A stretch of DNA of 64,000 nt from DASQDN01 sp963833675 (GTDB taxonomy: Bacteria; Acidobacteriota; Terriglobia; Bryobacterales; Bryobacteraceae). The notes beneath the pieces were generated by a model. It was not told where the DNA came from, did not search any database, and saw only the letters and a program-made list of their open reading frames with translations. Where the stretch lies: contig CAWHYW010000013.1 in assembly GCA_963833675.1 (NCBI GenBank), positions 179,305-243,304 of the forward strand, read 5' to 3'. Of the stretch, positions 55,615 through 64,000 are shown one piece after another; positions within the stretch are counted from its first letter, which is position 1, and every line of letters begins with the position of its first letter. The position numbers and the translations under genes were made by a program.

Positions 55615-58600
55615 ATGTATAACTTGATAAAACGTAGCGTTCCCGACGTCCGATCCGGACGGACGAACCTTGTCGCCTCTCGATCTTCTTACGTTCGACT
55701 CTTGTTCATCGTGCTCAGCGTTGCGCTCTTCGCGATGTCCGGTTACGCGCAATCTATTACCGGGACCCTGACCGGGACGGTGACGGACCCCTCTGGCGCT
55801 GTTGTGCCCCAAGCCAAGGTCAATTTGAAGAATGAAGGCTCCGGCGACCTTCGGCGAAGCGTCTCGAATTCTGATGGCTTCTTCACATTTGCCGCGGTTC
55901 CTGCGGGAATATATGAAGTGACCATCGAAGCCCCGGGCTTCCTGAATTACCAGATTTCGGGTCTGAACCTTCAAGCGGCCGAGCGCCGGCAACCTCGACG
56001 TGACGATGAAGGTAGGCTCCACAGCGGAAACGGTATCGGTTTCTGCCGAGGCCGACCTGCTCGTGCCGGTGGATTCCGGCGAAAAGTCCGCGACCCTGAC
56101 GACAAAACAATTACAGGACTTCTCGGTGGTTGGCCGCAGTGCGCAGAGTTTATCAAGATCCTGCCCGGGTTTGCGATTTCAAACACCGGGACCGGAGAAT
56201 GGTATAATTTCTCAGGCGAGAGTATCGGGATTAACGGCAATGGCGATGGTGGGAGTCAGAGTGCGCTAAACAATGCCTATAACGTAAACGGCTTGCCTAC
56301 CAATTCGCTTGATATCACGGCGGATGGCGCACACGTTTCTGACCCTGGCTGCAACTGCGCCACACCGGTAAACCCGAATACGGATATGATTCAGGAGTTT
56401 AAGGTTCTGACGTCGAACTTCTCCGCGGAAAATCAGAAGGGTCCGGCAGTGATCCAGAGTATCGCGAAAGTCGGGTACACAGGATTTCCATGGCACCGGC
56501 TATCTCTACGCGCGCCACTATGGCCTCATTTAACGATTGGCTGAACAATCGGTCGGGCGCGCCCAAACCGGAGAATAAATACTTTTTCCCGGGCGGCAAT
56601 ATCGGAGGCCCGGTCCTTATCCCCGGCACCGATTTTTAAAAAGACACCGCGATAAAGTGTTCTTCTTTACCGGCTACGAGCACTTCTTCCAGACGCTGGA
56701 CACGGGGCTTCTGCGTGCGACTGTTCCAACCGAGGCCATGCGAGGCGGCAATTTCAGTGATTCCGAGCTCCGCAAGATTGAAGGCTTAGTTCGGGGCCGC
56801 TATGTGACGCAATCAGGTAATCCGGCATCACGCTTGCGCACAGATCAGTTTCCGGGCGGTATTATTCCTCCGAAGCTAGATCGACCCGACGGGAAAAACT
56901 CTGATGAACCTTCTTCCTTTGCCTAACGTCGATCCAAACTCCAGCGGCGGATTCAACTACGTCAAGCAAATCGTTTTCGACCAGAACAGTCTCCAATGGA
57001 TGAGCCGGGTTGACTATAGTATCAGCGACAACACCAAACTGTTCGTTCGCTATAACATGCAGGGGAAAACCGAGAGTTCCCGTTGGTCTGTGGTGGCGCA
57101 ACGGCAAACCAGGTGCCGTATCCGACTCCGGTGCTCGGCAAGAACAAGTCGGATTCGGTGACCGCGAGCCTAACTGACGTGTTCAGCCACGATGACGAAT
57201 GAGTTCATCTTGGCTACACATATATTGCGTTCCCGAATGTGTTCGAGGACCCCGACAAAAGTAGACCGGACGAAACTGGCGCCACTTTTGGCGGCGTGTT
57301 CCATAATAATGTTGTCCAGATACCCTCATTTACTGCAACCGGCGAATTGGCCGCCATGGTGAACCCGGGTGGGTTTGAGGTCGGCGGGAACCGAGGGTTA
57401 TTCGCGGATAAGCATCTGCCGAGCATCCAGGACAACATTTCGAAAGTTTGGGGAACCCATACGGTCAAGGGCGGCTTCTATTGGGAATACATCATTAACA
57501 ACCAGCCGGCGAATGGGTTTACCAACGGACAGCTTGGCTTCGATGTCGCCAATGCGAGGTCTTCCGGTAGCCCTTATGGCGATTTGCTGCTGGGCCGCAT
57601 CAACAACTACCAGGAACAGAATTTTAACCGGCTGAATAATATCGGATACAACACCTTTGAATTTTTCGTGCAGGATGCATGGAAAATCACACGACGGTTG
57701 TCACTCGACCTTGGCTTACGCGCATCGCACTTCCAGCCCTGGCAAGACCGGGAGGGCTACGGTTACGCTGTGTTTGACTACAATCAATATCGTCCTGGTT
57801 CTGCGCCTGCAGATTATTCCGGCTTCTCCTGGAATAAGCGTGATCCGAGCGTTCCGCTGGGAGGGTTCCCCTCGCGGGCGCTCTTCTGGGCGCCTCGATT
57901 CGGTCTTGCCTTCGATATTTTCGGGACCGGCAGCACCGTGCTTCGCGGCGGTTGGGGACGATTCTATTACCATACGCCTCAGTTCACGGCAGGTCTCGAT
58001 GCATCGGCCGGTGTTCAGAGCGCCACTATCAATGGTGTGAATACGTTCACTGAACTGTCGGCATTAAACGTTCAGGGCACGCCGGTCGGGGTCCAGGCGG
58101 TCGACAGAAACAGCGATCGCACTCCGTTCTCGGATAGCTACAGCTTTACCATTTCACAACGGACGCCTTTCCGCGGCTTGATGGAGGCCAGTTATGTCGG
58201 CAATCAATCCAAAGATCTGCTGAATAATGGCTATGCGGGCAGCGCCATCAACTCGGTCCCATACGGAGCGCTATTCCAGCCGGGATTGGATCCCAATAAT
58301 GCCAATATCGATCAGTATCGGCCGCTTCAGGGATTCCAGAGCGTGAACATTATCACTCACGGTCTGTACCAGAACTACAACGCGTTCCAACTCTCGTGGT
58401 CGCGAACGGCGGGCCGGTACAATATGATGTTCAACTATACTCTCGGGGAAGTCTATGGGTATTCGCGGGGCCGGGCAGTCGGATCTTTTCAATCTGAACA
58501 ACAACTACGGCGTTCTTCCGTATGACCGCAGGCACATTTTCAACGCGGCGTATTCGATCGAGCTCGGAAGTCCCGTTCACGGATCTCGTATTTTGGGCGG

Positions 58601-59168
58601 AGTTGTCAATGGTTGGCAGTTTTCGGGCATTACACAACTGCAGAGCGGCCAGAACATTGCAGCCATCCAAAACTACTTTGTCAACGATGTAAACTTCCAA
58701 CAGGATGCTAACGGAGATCGATACACGATTCCGGTGAATGGCAGTCAATATCAGGTGAATGCGAGGACAGTGAACGGCACACCGGATCTGCCATGGCGAC
58801 CGCTGGTCACTTGTAGCCTCACGAGCAACTTGGGGGACCGCCAGTACGTGAATGGGAATTGTTTAGCGCCACCGGGGGGGCCCGGACAAAACGGTCCCAT
58901 GGTGACTCCGCCGGTTTACGGTCCGGCCTTCTTCAACTCGGATCTGGGATTATTCAAGAATTTCGTGATCTCGGAATCGAAGAAAATTCAATTCCGCTTC
59001 AACGCCTACAATTTCCTCAATCATCCGTTGTGGTCATTCATCGGCGGGTCGGCGAACTTGAAGCCGACATTCGACACTAGCGGCAAGCAGACGAACGCGA
59101 TCTTCGGAACGACAACCGAGAAGCAGGGGCATCGCATTATCCAACTTGCGTTGAAATTCTACTTCTGA
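55615..59168 (+). pseudogene. Oar-like TonB-dependent receptor, broken by many frameshifts
   Basis: About 1,180 codons. From ATG 55615 (AGGGG upstream) come a signal peptide (VRLLFIVLSVALFAMSGYAQ), a carboxypeptidase-regulatory domain (TGTLTGTVTDPSGAVVPQAKV then FFTFAAVPAGIYEVTIEAPG), a plug (GGSQSALNNAYNVNGLPTNS, DMIQEFKVLTSNFSAENQKG) and the barrel (LSLDLGLRASHFQPWQD, LRGGWGRFYYHTPQF), ending LALKFYF. The frame changes near 55980, 56150, 56480, 56640, 56880, 57100, 57200 and 58460. All domains are still recognisable and in order, so either the segment is poorly sequenced or the gene has only recently decayed. It is the largest break-point cluster in the window. Confidence 0.8.
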
Positions 59169-59199
59169 TGCGGACGAGTCATTCGGGTCCTTTATCCAG

Positions 59200-61221
59200 C
59201 TAGCGTGAGCGATCCGCGATTTGTGTAAAGTAATCCAGCGGCTGTTCAATGCATTCGCGCAGTTGATGCGCGGTAACAGGTTTATCTTCCGTAAGCAAGA
59301 TAGAAAGCTGACGCAACCAATAGACCACCATGCAGCGCGATGCGAGACCAGCAGGCAGGGAAAGCATCTCGGTGTAGAGTTTCACCAACTCTGATGCAAG
59401 TCTTGTATCGTGAACTCGTATGACAGCTTGACCGAGGCCGCAGTCCACACCCCGGTCTCGTTCCTGCTTTGTCAACAAGTGAGCGAGATCGAGGTAAGGC
59501 AACCCGACCGGATCGAATCGATCCCAGTCTAAAACCGAAGTAATTCTACCTTTCTGTTCGAGGATATTGTCCGTCCAAAAATCGCCATGAATGGCGCAAC
59601 TCGATCCGCTTCCGGAAATATCGCATACGTAATCGATCAGATGATGCAGGCGTTGCGGGTCAACAATTTGCTGCGCCGCCGGGCGCGTGCTCGCCGCTCG
59701 TTGTAGGTCAGCCGCATAGCGTTCCGCCTCGGTTCGCAGAATGTCCTTCCACGGCGCGATCGGACCTTCGGTATGTCTATAAAGAGCGACTAAAAGATCA
59801 CATATTGCTGATCTGCTCGAACGTATATCGTGAACCGGGCTGCCCTCAGCAAACAAGTTAATTGCAAACTCAATTCCTTTATACGATGACCGCGCCACCA
59901 GCGGCGGTATCGGAATCGGCGCAATCCGCGCAATCTCCGTAGCGGCCTTCAGACCTCTATCCAGGCGTTTCTCATCCGCGGACGATAAGGGCAGGTGGAC
60001 GATATAGTTTTTCTTTCCCTCCGCACGGACGTGAACAGAATGCGCGCTTGTGCTGTACCGGACAGGGGTGAGAACTTCGCGATCCAGGTAGGTTTCTGAA
60101 ATATGGCGGAGCAAGTCGTAAACGAAGGCTTTTCCGTCGCCATTCCGGTCCGTTGTTGGGGGCCTGCTCGCGTCGGCTCCGTGTTGGACTCGTATCCCGA
60201 AACAATCGCTTAGCCATGGCAGCATCGGAGTTGCCACAGCGTTTCTTAATCTCTTCAGTCTTGATGCTGGAGTCGGCAGAGCGTTCCGGACCATCGTCGA
60301 TCGTGACAGGTCGAAGGCGGTTTGGATATTGCGGTAGTCGGGCAGTAATCCCCAAAACTCGACGCTATTGAAACCAGCCTTGCAAAAAAGTCGCTTGTAT
60401 TGCGACTTAGTGTAGGTGTAGGGACGAAGGGGCTTTCCTGCCGCGATGCGAGAATACCAGTTCGCAACCATCCGCGGCATAAGCGAGACGTAACGAAGGC
60501 GCGTATGGTGCTCGCGCACTCCACGGAAATAGCTCAGCGCAATTCGGTTCTCGATCGCAACGAATAGCAGGCCGTCAGGCTTCAGAACTCTGTCGATTTC
60601 TTTTAAGAAGCTAACTTGAATATCCGTTGGTTCACCCGCAGAAAATGCCGGCAGCCATTCCAGCACCCCGTCAAGAATGACGGTATCGAAAAATCCATCG
60701 CAAACAGGGATATGCTTTCTATCCCCACTGCAAAATGCATGGAAATTAGTCAAGCCTTCCTGGACGGCTCGAATGTGCGCAAAAGCCACACGTTCATAAG
60801 TCAGATCCGTGGCATACATAGCAGTCGCGTGGCGCGCTAATGCGATCGAGATTGCGCCAGGTCCGCAGCCGAAATCGAGCACATTACCAATAGGAGCGTT
60901 TAGGAGGAATTCGAAGGCGCTGCGGATGTTGTCAGTTGCGTACCTGCTGAAGTCCAGGCTGCCGGTCCGATCGATGTGTTCAAGAAGAGCCGTTTGCCAG
61001 CTTGCCGATCTTGCTCGGTCAAGTATCTCCTGCATCTCTGCTTTCGGAACTTCACCATAATAGGCGTCCCGGGATCGGGAGAACACGGCCAGGCCATCCA
61101 CGATAGGGTAAGTTTCAGAGCAATTGCGGCATTGATAGCCGCCTTCGACATAGTCGAGGTTACCAACACATTCCGGGCAACAGAACACGCTGTCGCCCTC
61201 CCTTCCTGGCCATGTGGACAT
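59200..61221 (-). CDS. Methyltransferase-phosphotransferase (APH) fusion with N-terminal zinc ribbon
   Basis: 673 residues from ATG 61221. Residues 14-34 hold a zinc-ribbon-like CCPEC-CRNC (FCCPECVGNLDYVEGGYQC). Residues about 114-122 are methyltransferase motif I (VLDFGCGPG), followed by MYATDLTYERVAFAH, and FFDTVILDGVLEWLPAF at the acidic loop. From about residue 390 the sequence is an APH/choline-kinase-like fold: Brenner motif HGDFWTDNIL near 545 and the DxD motif VLDWDRF near 565. The two domains on one chain suggest methylation and phosphorylation of a common small molecule or glycan. The frame is uninterrupted. A nearby inverted repeat (61279-61305) may control it. Confidence 0.8.
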   Translation of the reverse strand: MSTWPGREGDSVFCCPECVGNLDYVEGGYQCRNCSETYPIVDGLAVFSRSRDAYYGEVPKAEMQEILDRARSASWQTALLEHIDRTGSLDFSRYATDNIRSAFEFLLNAPIGNVLDFGCGPGAISIALARHATAMYATDLTYERVAFAHIRAVQEGLTNFHAFCSGDRKHIPVCDGFFDTVILDGVLEWLPAFSAGEPTDIQVSFLKEIDRVLKPDGLLFVAIENRIALSYFRGVREHHTRLRYVSLMPRMVANWYSRIAAGKPLRPYTYTKSQYKRLFCKAGFNSVEFWGLLPDYRNIQTAFDLSRSTMVRNALPTPASRLKRLRNAVATPMLPWLSDCFGIRVQHGADASRPPTTDRNGDGKAFVYDLLRHISETYLDREVLTPVRYSTSAHSVHVRAEGKKNYIVHLPLSSADEKRLDRGLKAATEIARIAPIPIPPLVARSSYKGIEFAINLFAEGSPVHDIRSSRSAICDLLVALYRHTEGPIAPWKDILRTEAERYAADLQRAASTRPAAQQIVDPQRLHHLIDYVCDISGSGSSCAIHGDFWTDNILEQKGRITSVLDWDRFDPVGLPYLDLAHLLTKQERDRGVDCGLGQAVIRVHDTRLASELVKLYTEMLSLPAGLASRCMVVYWLRQLSILLTEDKPVTAHQLRECIEQPLDYFTQIADRSR

Positions 61222-61278
61222 GCGCAACGAGGTCTCCGTAGAATTTGTGACAGTCGATTATAACGGTGGGGTTGACCC

Positions 61279-61305
61279 AAATGTAACCGTACTTTTGTTA
61301 CATTT
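61279..61305. promoter_or_regulatory. Palindrome upstream of the fusion gene
   Basis: Perfect inverted repeat AAATGTAAC-CGTACTTTT-GTTACATTT, arms of nine and spacer of nine, about 58 bases before the fusion gene start and 70 bases after the MFS stop. It could be an operator or a terminator; it has no T run in either direction. Confidence 0.45.
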
Positions 61306-61374
61306 TGCTGGTACTGGTTGCTGGTACGGGTTAAACTCTCGAGTCTGCCTGGTCAAAGTGGGGGCTATGGAGTG

Positions 61375-62693
61375 TCAGTCCCCGGTATCGCCGAGCGGTC
61401 GCGTACTGTCGATAAGCAGCGCCGATGCGGCCAGTACTAAAAAGCCGGCAGCACACATCCAAAACACCTCGCGCCAATCCGCAAAGTGAAACGTGCTGGC
61501 AAGCAGGAGCGGAATCACCTTGGCTACTGCGGAAGCTCCGAGATTTCCCCACATATTGCTCCAAGCGAGCGTCGACGCAACGTGGGTCCCGCCGATATCC
61601 TGGGCCATCGCCCAGACTGCTGGTATGACGCTATCAGTCGCGAACGAAACGAATCCGCAGGCAACAGAGACTGCCAGCGGACTGCCAAGGACGGGGCACA
61701 AGAGATAAGCTCCCGCAGCGACAGCGCCGCCGAACAGAAACGGAAGTCTCCGTCCCCAGCGCCGGCCGAACCGCCGCGTGAGCAGATCGCACCACCAGCC
61801 CCCAAACAGCATCCCGACAAGGCTGCAAGCAAGCGCAATGGAGACATAACGACTGGCAGTGACTTGATTGAGTCCGCGAACTTCGTGAAGGTAAGTGGGC
61901 AGCCATGTGATCAGGAATGCCCAACCGATATTCATGCCGATACTTCCCAGATTGAGAAGCCAGAGTCCACGATGACGTAGCAGGGCCAGCCACGGTGAGC
62001 GTCGACGCAGAGGCTTGACTGGAGGCGCGTCCGCGGAAATGAGTTCAAGCTCGGCTTCATTGGTCCACGGATGAGATTTGGGATCATCACGAAAAACAAT
62101 CCTCGTAGCGAAAGCCAGTCCGAGGCCGATGGAACCATAAATCCACAACACAGGTCGCCACGAGCCAAACAGCGCGATCGCTCCTGCGGTAAGCCAGAGC
62201 GCGAGCGAATTTCCGATACGTCCGCCGAACGATACAATGCTGTTGGCTCGCCCGCGATGGCTAAACGGAAACCATCGCGTGATTACGAGACTGCTGGCCG
62301 GGTAAGCGCCGGCCTCCGCCAGACCACAAGCGGCACGCACCGCGATGAGTATCGCGAATCCAGTGACAAAACCCGTAAGGGCTGTGCACACCGACCACAG
62401 AAGAATGTAGGCAACCAGCATTCGTCGCGGCCCAAACCGGTCTGCAAGCCAACCTGCGGGTAGCTGCCCAAGCGCATAGGCGAAGAAAAAAGACGCGAGG
62501 ACATCGCCGACACTCTCTTTCGACAGCCCGAGTTCTCGTTGGAAGCTCTCCGACTGAACCACCGCGCCCATACAGACACGATCCAGATACAGAATGAAAG
62601 CATTCGCCGTGGCGATCGTCAGAACCGCATAGCGAACGCGAGTTGCCGTATTTTTCGAGTTCGTCTGGCTGGCGCCGGCAACGAACCACTCAC
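61375..62693 (-). CDS. Major facilitator superfamily transporter (frameshift near N terminus)
   Basis: About 439 codons with twelve membrane helices in the expected 6+6 layout. Landmarks: LASFFFAYALGQLPAGWLADRFGPRRML (loop 2-3), RAACGLAEAGAYPASSLVITRWFPFSHRGRANSI (loop 4-5), and GMLFGGWWCDLLTRRFGRRWGRRLP (loop 8-9). It resembles the anion:cation symporter (ACS) group, which takes up organic acids or sugar acids. GTG 62693 overlaps the dipeptidase stop (GTGA) and gives MSGSLPAPARRTRKIR. The frame then changes near 62630 to VRYAVLTIATANAFILYLDR. The dipeptidase gene upstream is probably co-transcribed. Confidence 0.8.
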
Positions 62694-63811
62694 TTTAGAT
62701 GCTCGCGCAAAAACCGCAGGAAATTCCCGGAAAAGATGCCGTCGATATCCTCTTGGTCATAACCGCGGGTTGCCAGCGGTCCAGCCAGCGAAATCAGATC
62801 GGCGATGCTATCGAGATCCATGGGGGTCTGCTCCGTACCATAACCGCCATCGAGATCGGTTCCCATTCCCACGTGTTTCGCATTTCCCGCGATCTGACAG
62901 ATATGATCGATGTGCTCGCAAATCTTCTCCATCTTCAAGTCAAAGTCCTGCGGCATCGATCGTTTATGCGTCCACCCGTGGACCATCATGATGGCATCGA
63001 ACGCCATGCCAATCACTGCGCCTCGTTCTACGAGCGCCTTGATCTGTTCATCGGTGAGCTGACGATTCCAGTTCGCAAGCGACCGGCAGTTGTGATGGCT
63101 GGCCCAAAGCGGTCCGGAGTAGCGTTCGAGCGCGTCCCAAAAGCTCTCGTCGCAAAGATGAGTGACATCGAGGATGATGCCGAGCCGTTCCATCTCCTTC
63201 AGCAGCTCGCGGCCTTTCGGCGTGAGCGGGCCTTCGTCATCGGTTCCGTGTCCGTAAATTCCGGGGCCGTAATGAACGGGCCCAAGCGCGATCAACCCGT
63301 CGGCGCGCGACTTTCTCGAGATGGCGCCAACTCAGGATCGAATCGGCGCCTTCAAGACTGAGCAGGTAGCCGATCGGCAGTTTCGCGGGGCTTCCGGAGT
63401 GCGTTCCTCCACAGCGTCGCGTGCGCCTCCACCTCCGGCCAGGTTCGGCGGCTGACGATTTCTGCCGCACTCCTCCATCGCGCGATACCAGGCGAGCTGT
63501 CCTTGTGTCTGCGCCCATGCCTGCTCCGGGCTGCGCCAGCCGGGCAGGCTACTGAAGCGAGCGGAGTAACGCGCGATCTGCGTTGCGACACACAGGCCGA
63601 TGCGGCCGCGCCGCATTTCGGGGAGGCTCACGACACCGCGGGTGCGGTCAGGCAGATCCGTCATGCCGAGTTCCCGCCGCCGGATCTCCACAAGCGGTAG
63701 TCGAATATCGCGATTCCACTCCATTGCGTTCATGGAGAGATCGAGATGAGCATCAAAATCAATGGAACGTTGTTGTTCATGTTTTTGGGCTTCAATTTGA
63801 AGCGCCGGCAT
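62690..63811 (-). pseudogene. Membrane dipeptidase (peptidase M19 family; at least three frameshifts)
   Basis: About 374 codons in pieces. N-terminal metal site region: FDAHLDLSMNAMEWNRDIR, then VVSLPEMRRGRIGLCVATQIAR. After frame changes near 63470, 63395 and 63310 come WPEVEAHATLWRNAL, PIGYLLSLEGADSI, and the intact C-terminal half: PVHYGPGIYGHGTDDEGPL, LGIILDVTHLCDESFWDAL, PLWASHHNCRSLA and KHVGMGTDLDGGYG. These give the HxD, His and Asp residues of the dizinc renal-dipeptidase fold. It would cleave dipeptides, possibly of D-amino-acid type. ATG 63811 is the likely start. The stop overlaps the MFS GTG. Confidence 0.75.
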
Positions 63812-64000
63812 CTTGAGGAGCCGCGCCGCATTGTCGTAGTAAACCTTCTTCAGAATTGCCGGGGGCAGATTCAGACCATAGATCCCCATCGTCCCTGCGG
63901 TGGAACCGGGGCGGGAGCGTAATCGAAGTACTCATCCGCTGTTTCCAAGAAGCGGTAATAGATCTTGTACAACTGGTCCCAAACACCTGTTGGGGCGTTT
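63812..64000 (-). CDS. Amidohydrolase, C-terminal end only (cut by window)
   Basis: The frame entering from the right edge reads GVWDQLYKIYYRFLETADEY and FDYAPAPVPPQGRW, and after a missing G in a run near 63893 continues GIYGLNLPPAILKKVYYDNAARLLK. This ending is that of Amidohydro_2 metal-dependent hydrolases (TIM barrels), which close with a YxxNAxRLL helix. The reading frame runs on without a stop into the dipeptidase gene, so the exact end is uncertain. Confidence 0.55.

Overview
The window looks like a chromosomal segment of an Acidobacteriota bacterium, probably of the Solibacter/Bryobacter type. The evidence is two secreted proteins carrying the C-terminal domain first described as a Solibacter paralogous family (TIGR03437), two very large Oar-like TonB-dependent receptors with an N-terminal carboxypeptidase-regulatory domain, a CRTAC1-type FG-GAP protein, PQQ dehydrogenase plus cytochrome c, and a PadR regulator with an overlapping small gene. 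No tRNA, rRNA, insertion sequence, prophage or CRISPR array was seen.

Layout. 1-6.4 kb: end of a secreted carbohydrate-active-like protein, two head-to-head TPR genes and an Oar-like receptor. 6.5-12.6 kb: trmO, a metallo-beta-lactamase-fold hydrolase, a cytochrome c/PQQ dehydrogenase pair, a response regulator and a DmpA-type peptidase. 12.5-17.5 kb: PadR with a partner gene, a decayed NRAMP transporter and a two-subunit ABC exporter. 17.6-20.5 kb: a tight porin / CuA-type cupredoxin / di-haem oxidase operon. 20.6-32.8 kb: aldo/keto reductase, then rplA-rplJ-rplL-rpoB-rpoC. 32.8-36.7 kb: PilZ protein, metY and a beta-propeller TIGR03437 protein. 36.8-43 kb: seven co-directional minus-strand genes (DUF1080, glutathione peroxidase, phosphofructokinase, methyltransferase, TIGR00300, queF, coiled-coil methyltransferase). 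43-49 kb: RND pump with its adaptor and a second TIGR03437 protein. 49.3-51.4 kb: AhpD-like protein and a GntR-regulated membrane protein. 51.4-55.3 kb: CRTAC1 / heptahaem cytochrome / TPR operon. 55.3-64 kb: a badly broken receptor, a methyltransferase-kinase fusion, an MFS transporter, a membrane dipeptidase and the end of an amidohydrolase.

Two features stand out. First, RpoB carries an eight-cysteine insertion near its N terminus, and an inverted-repeat element of about 140 bp separates rpoB from rpoC. Second, single-base frameshifts break well over a dozen genes, including rplJ. Most of the single-shift genes carry a net one-base insertion, which points to sequence or assembly error more than to real decay. 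The NRAMP remnant also has a large internal deletion, so it is better explained as a true pseudogene. Gene functions are inferred from reading translations and remembered family motifs; no database search was run.
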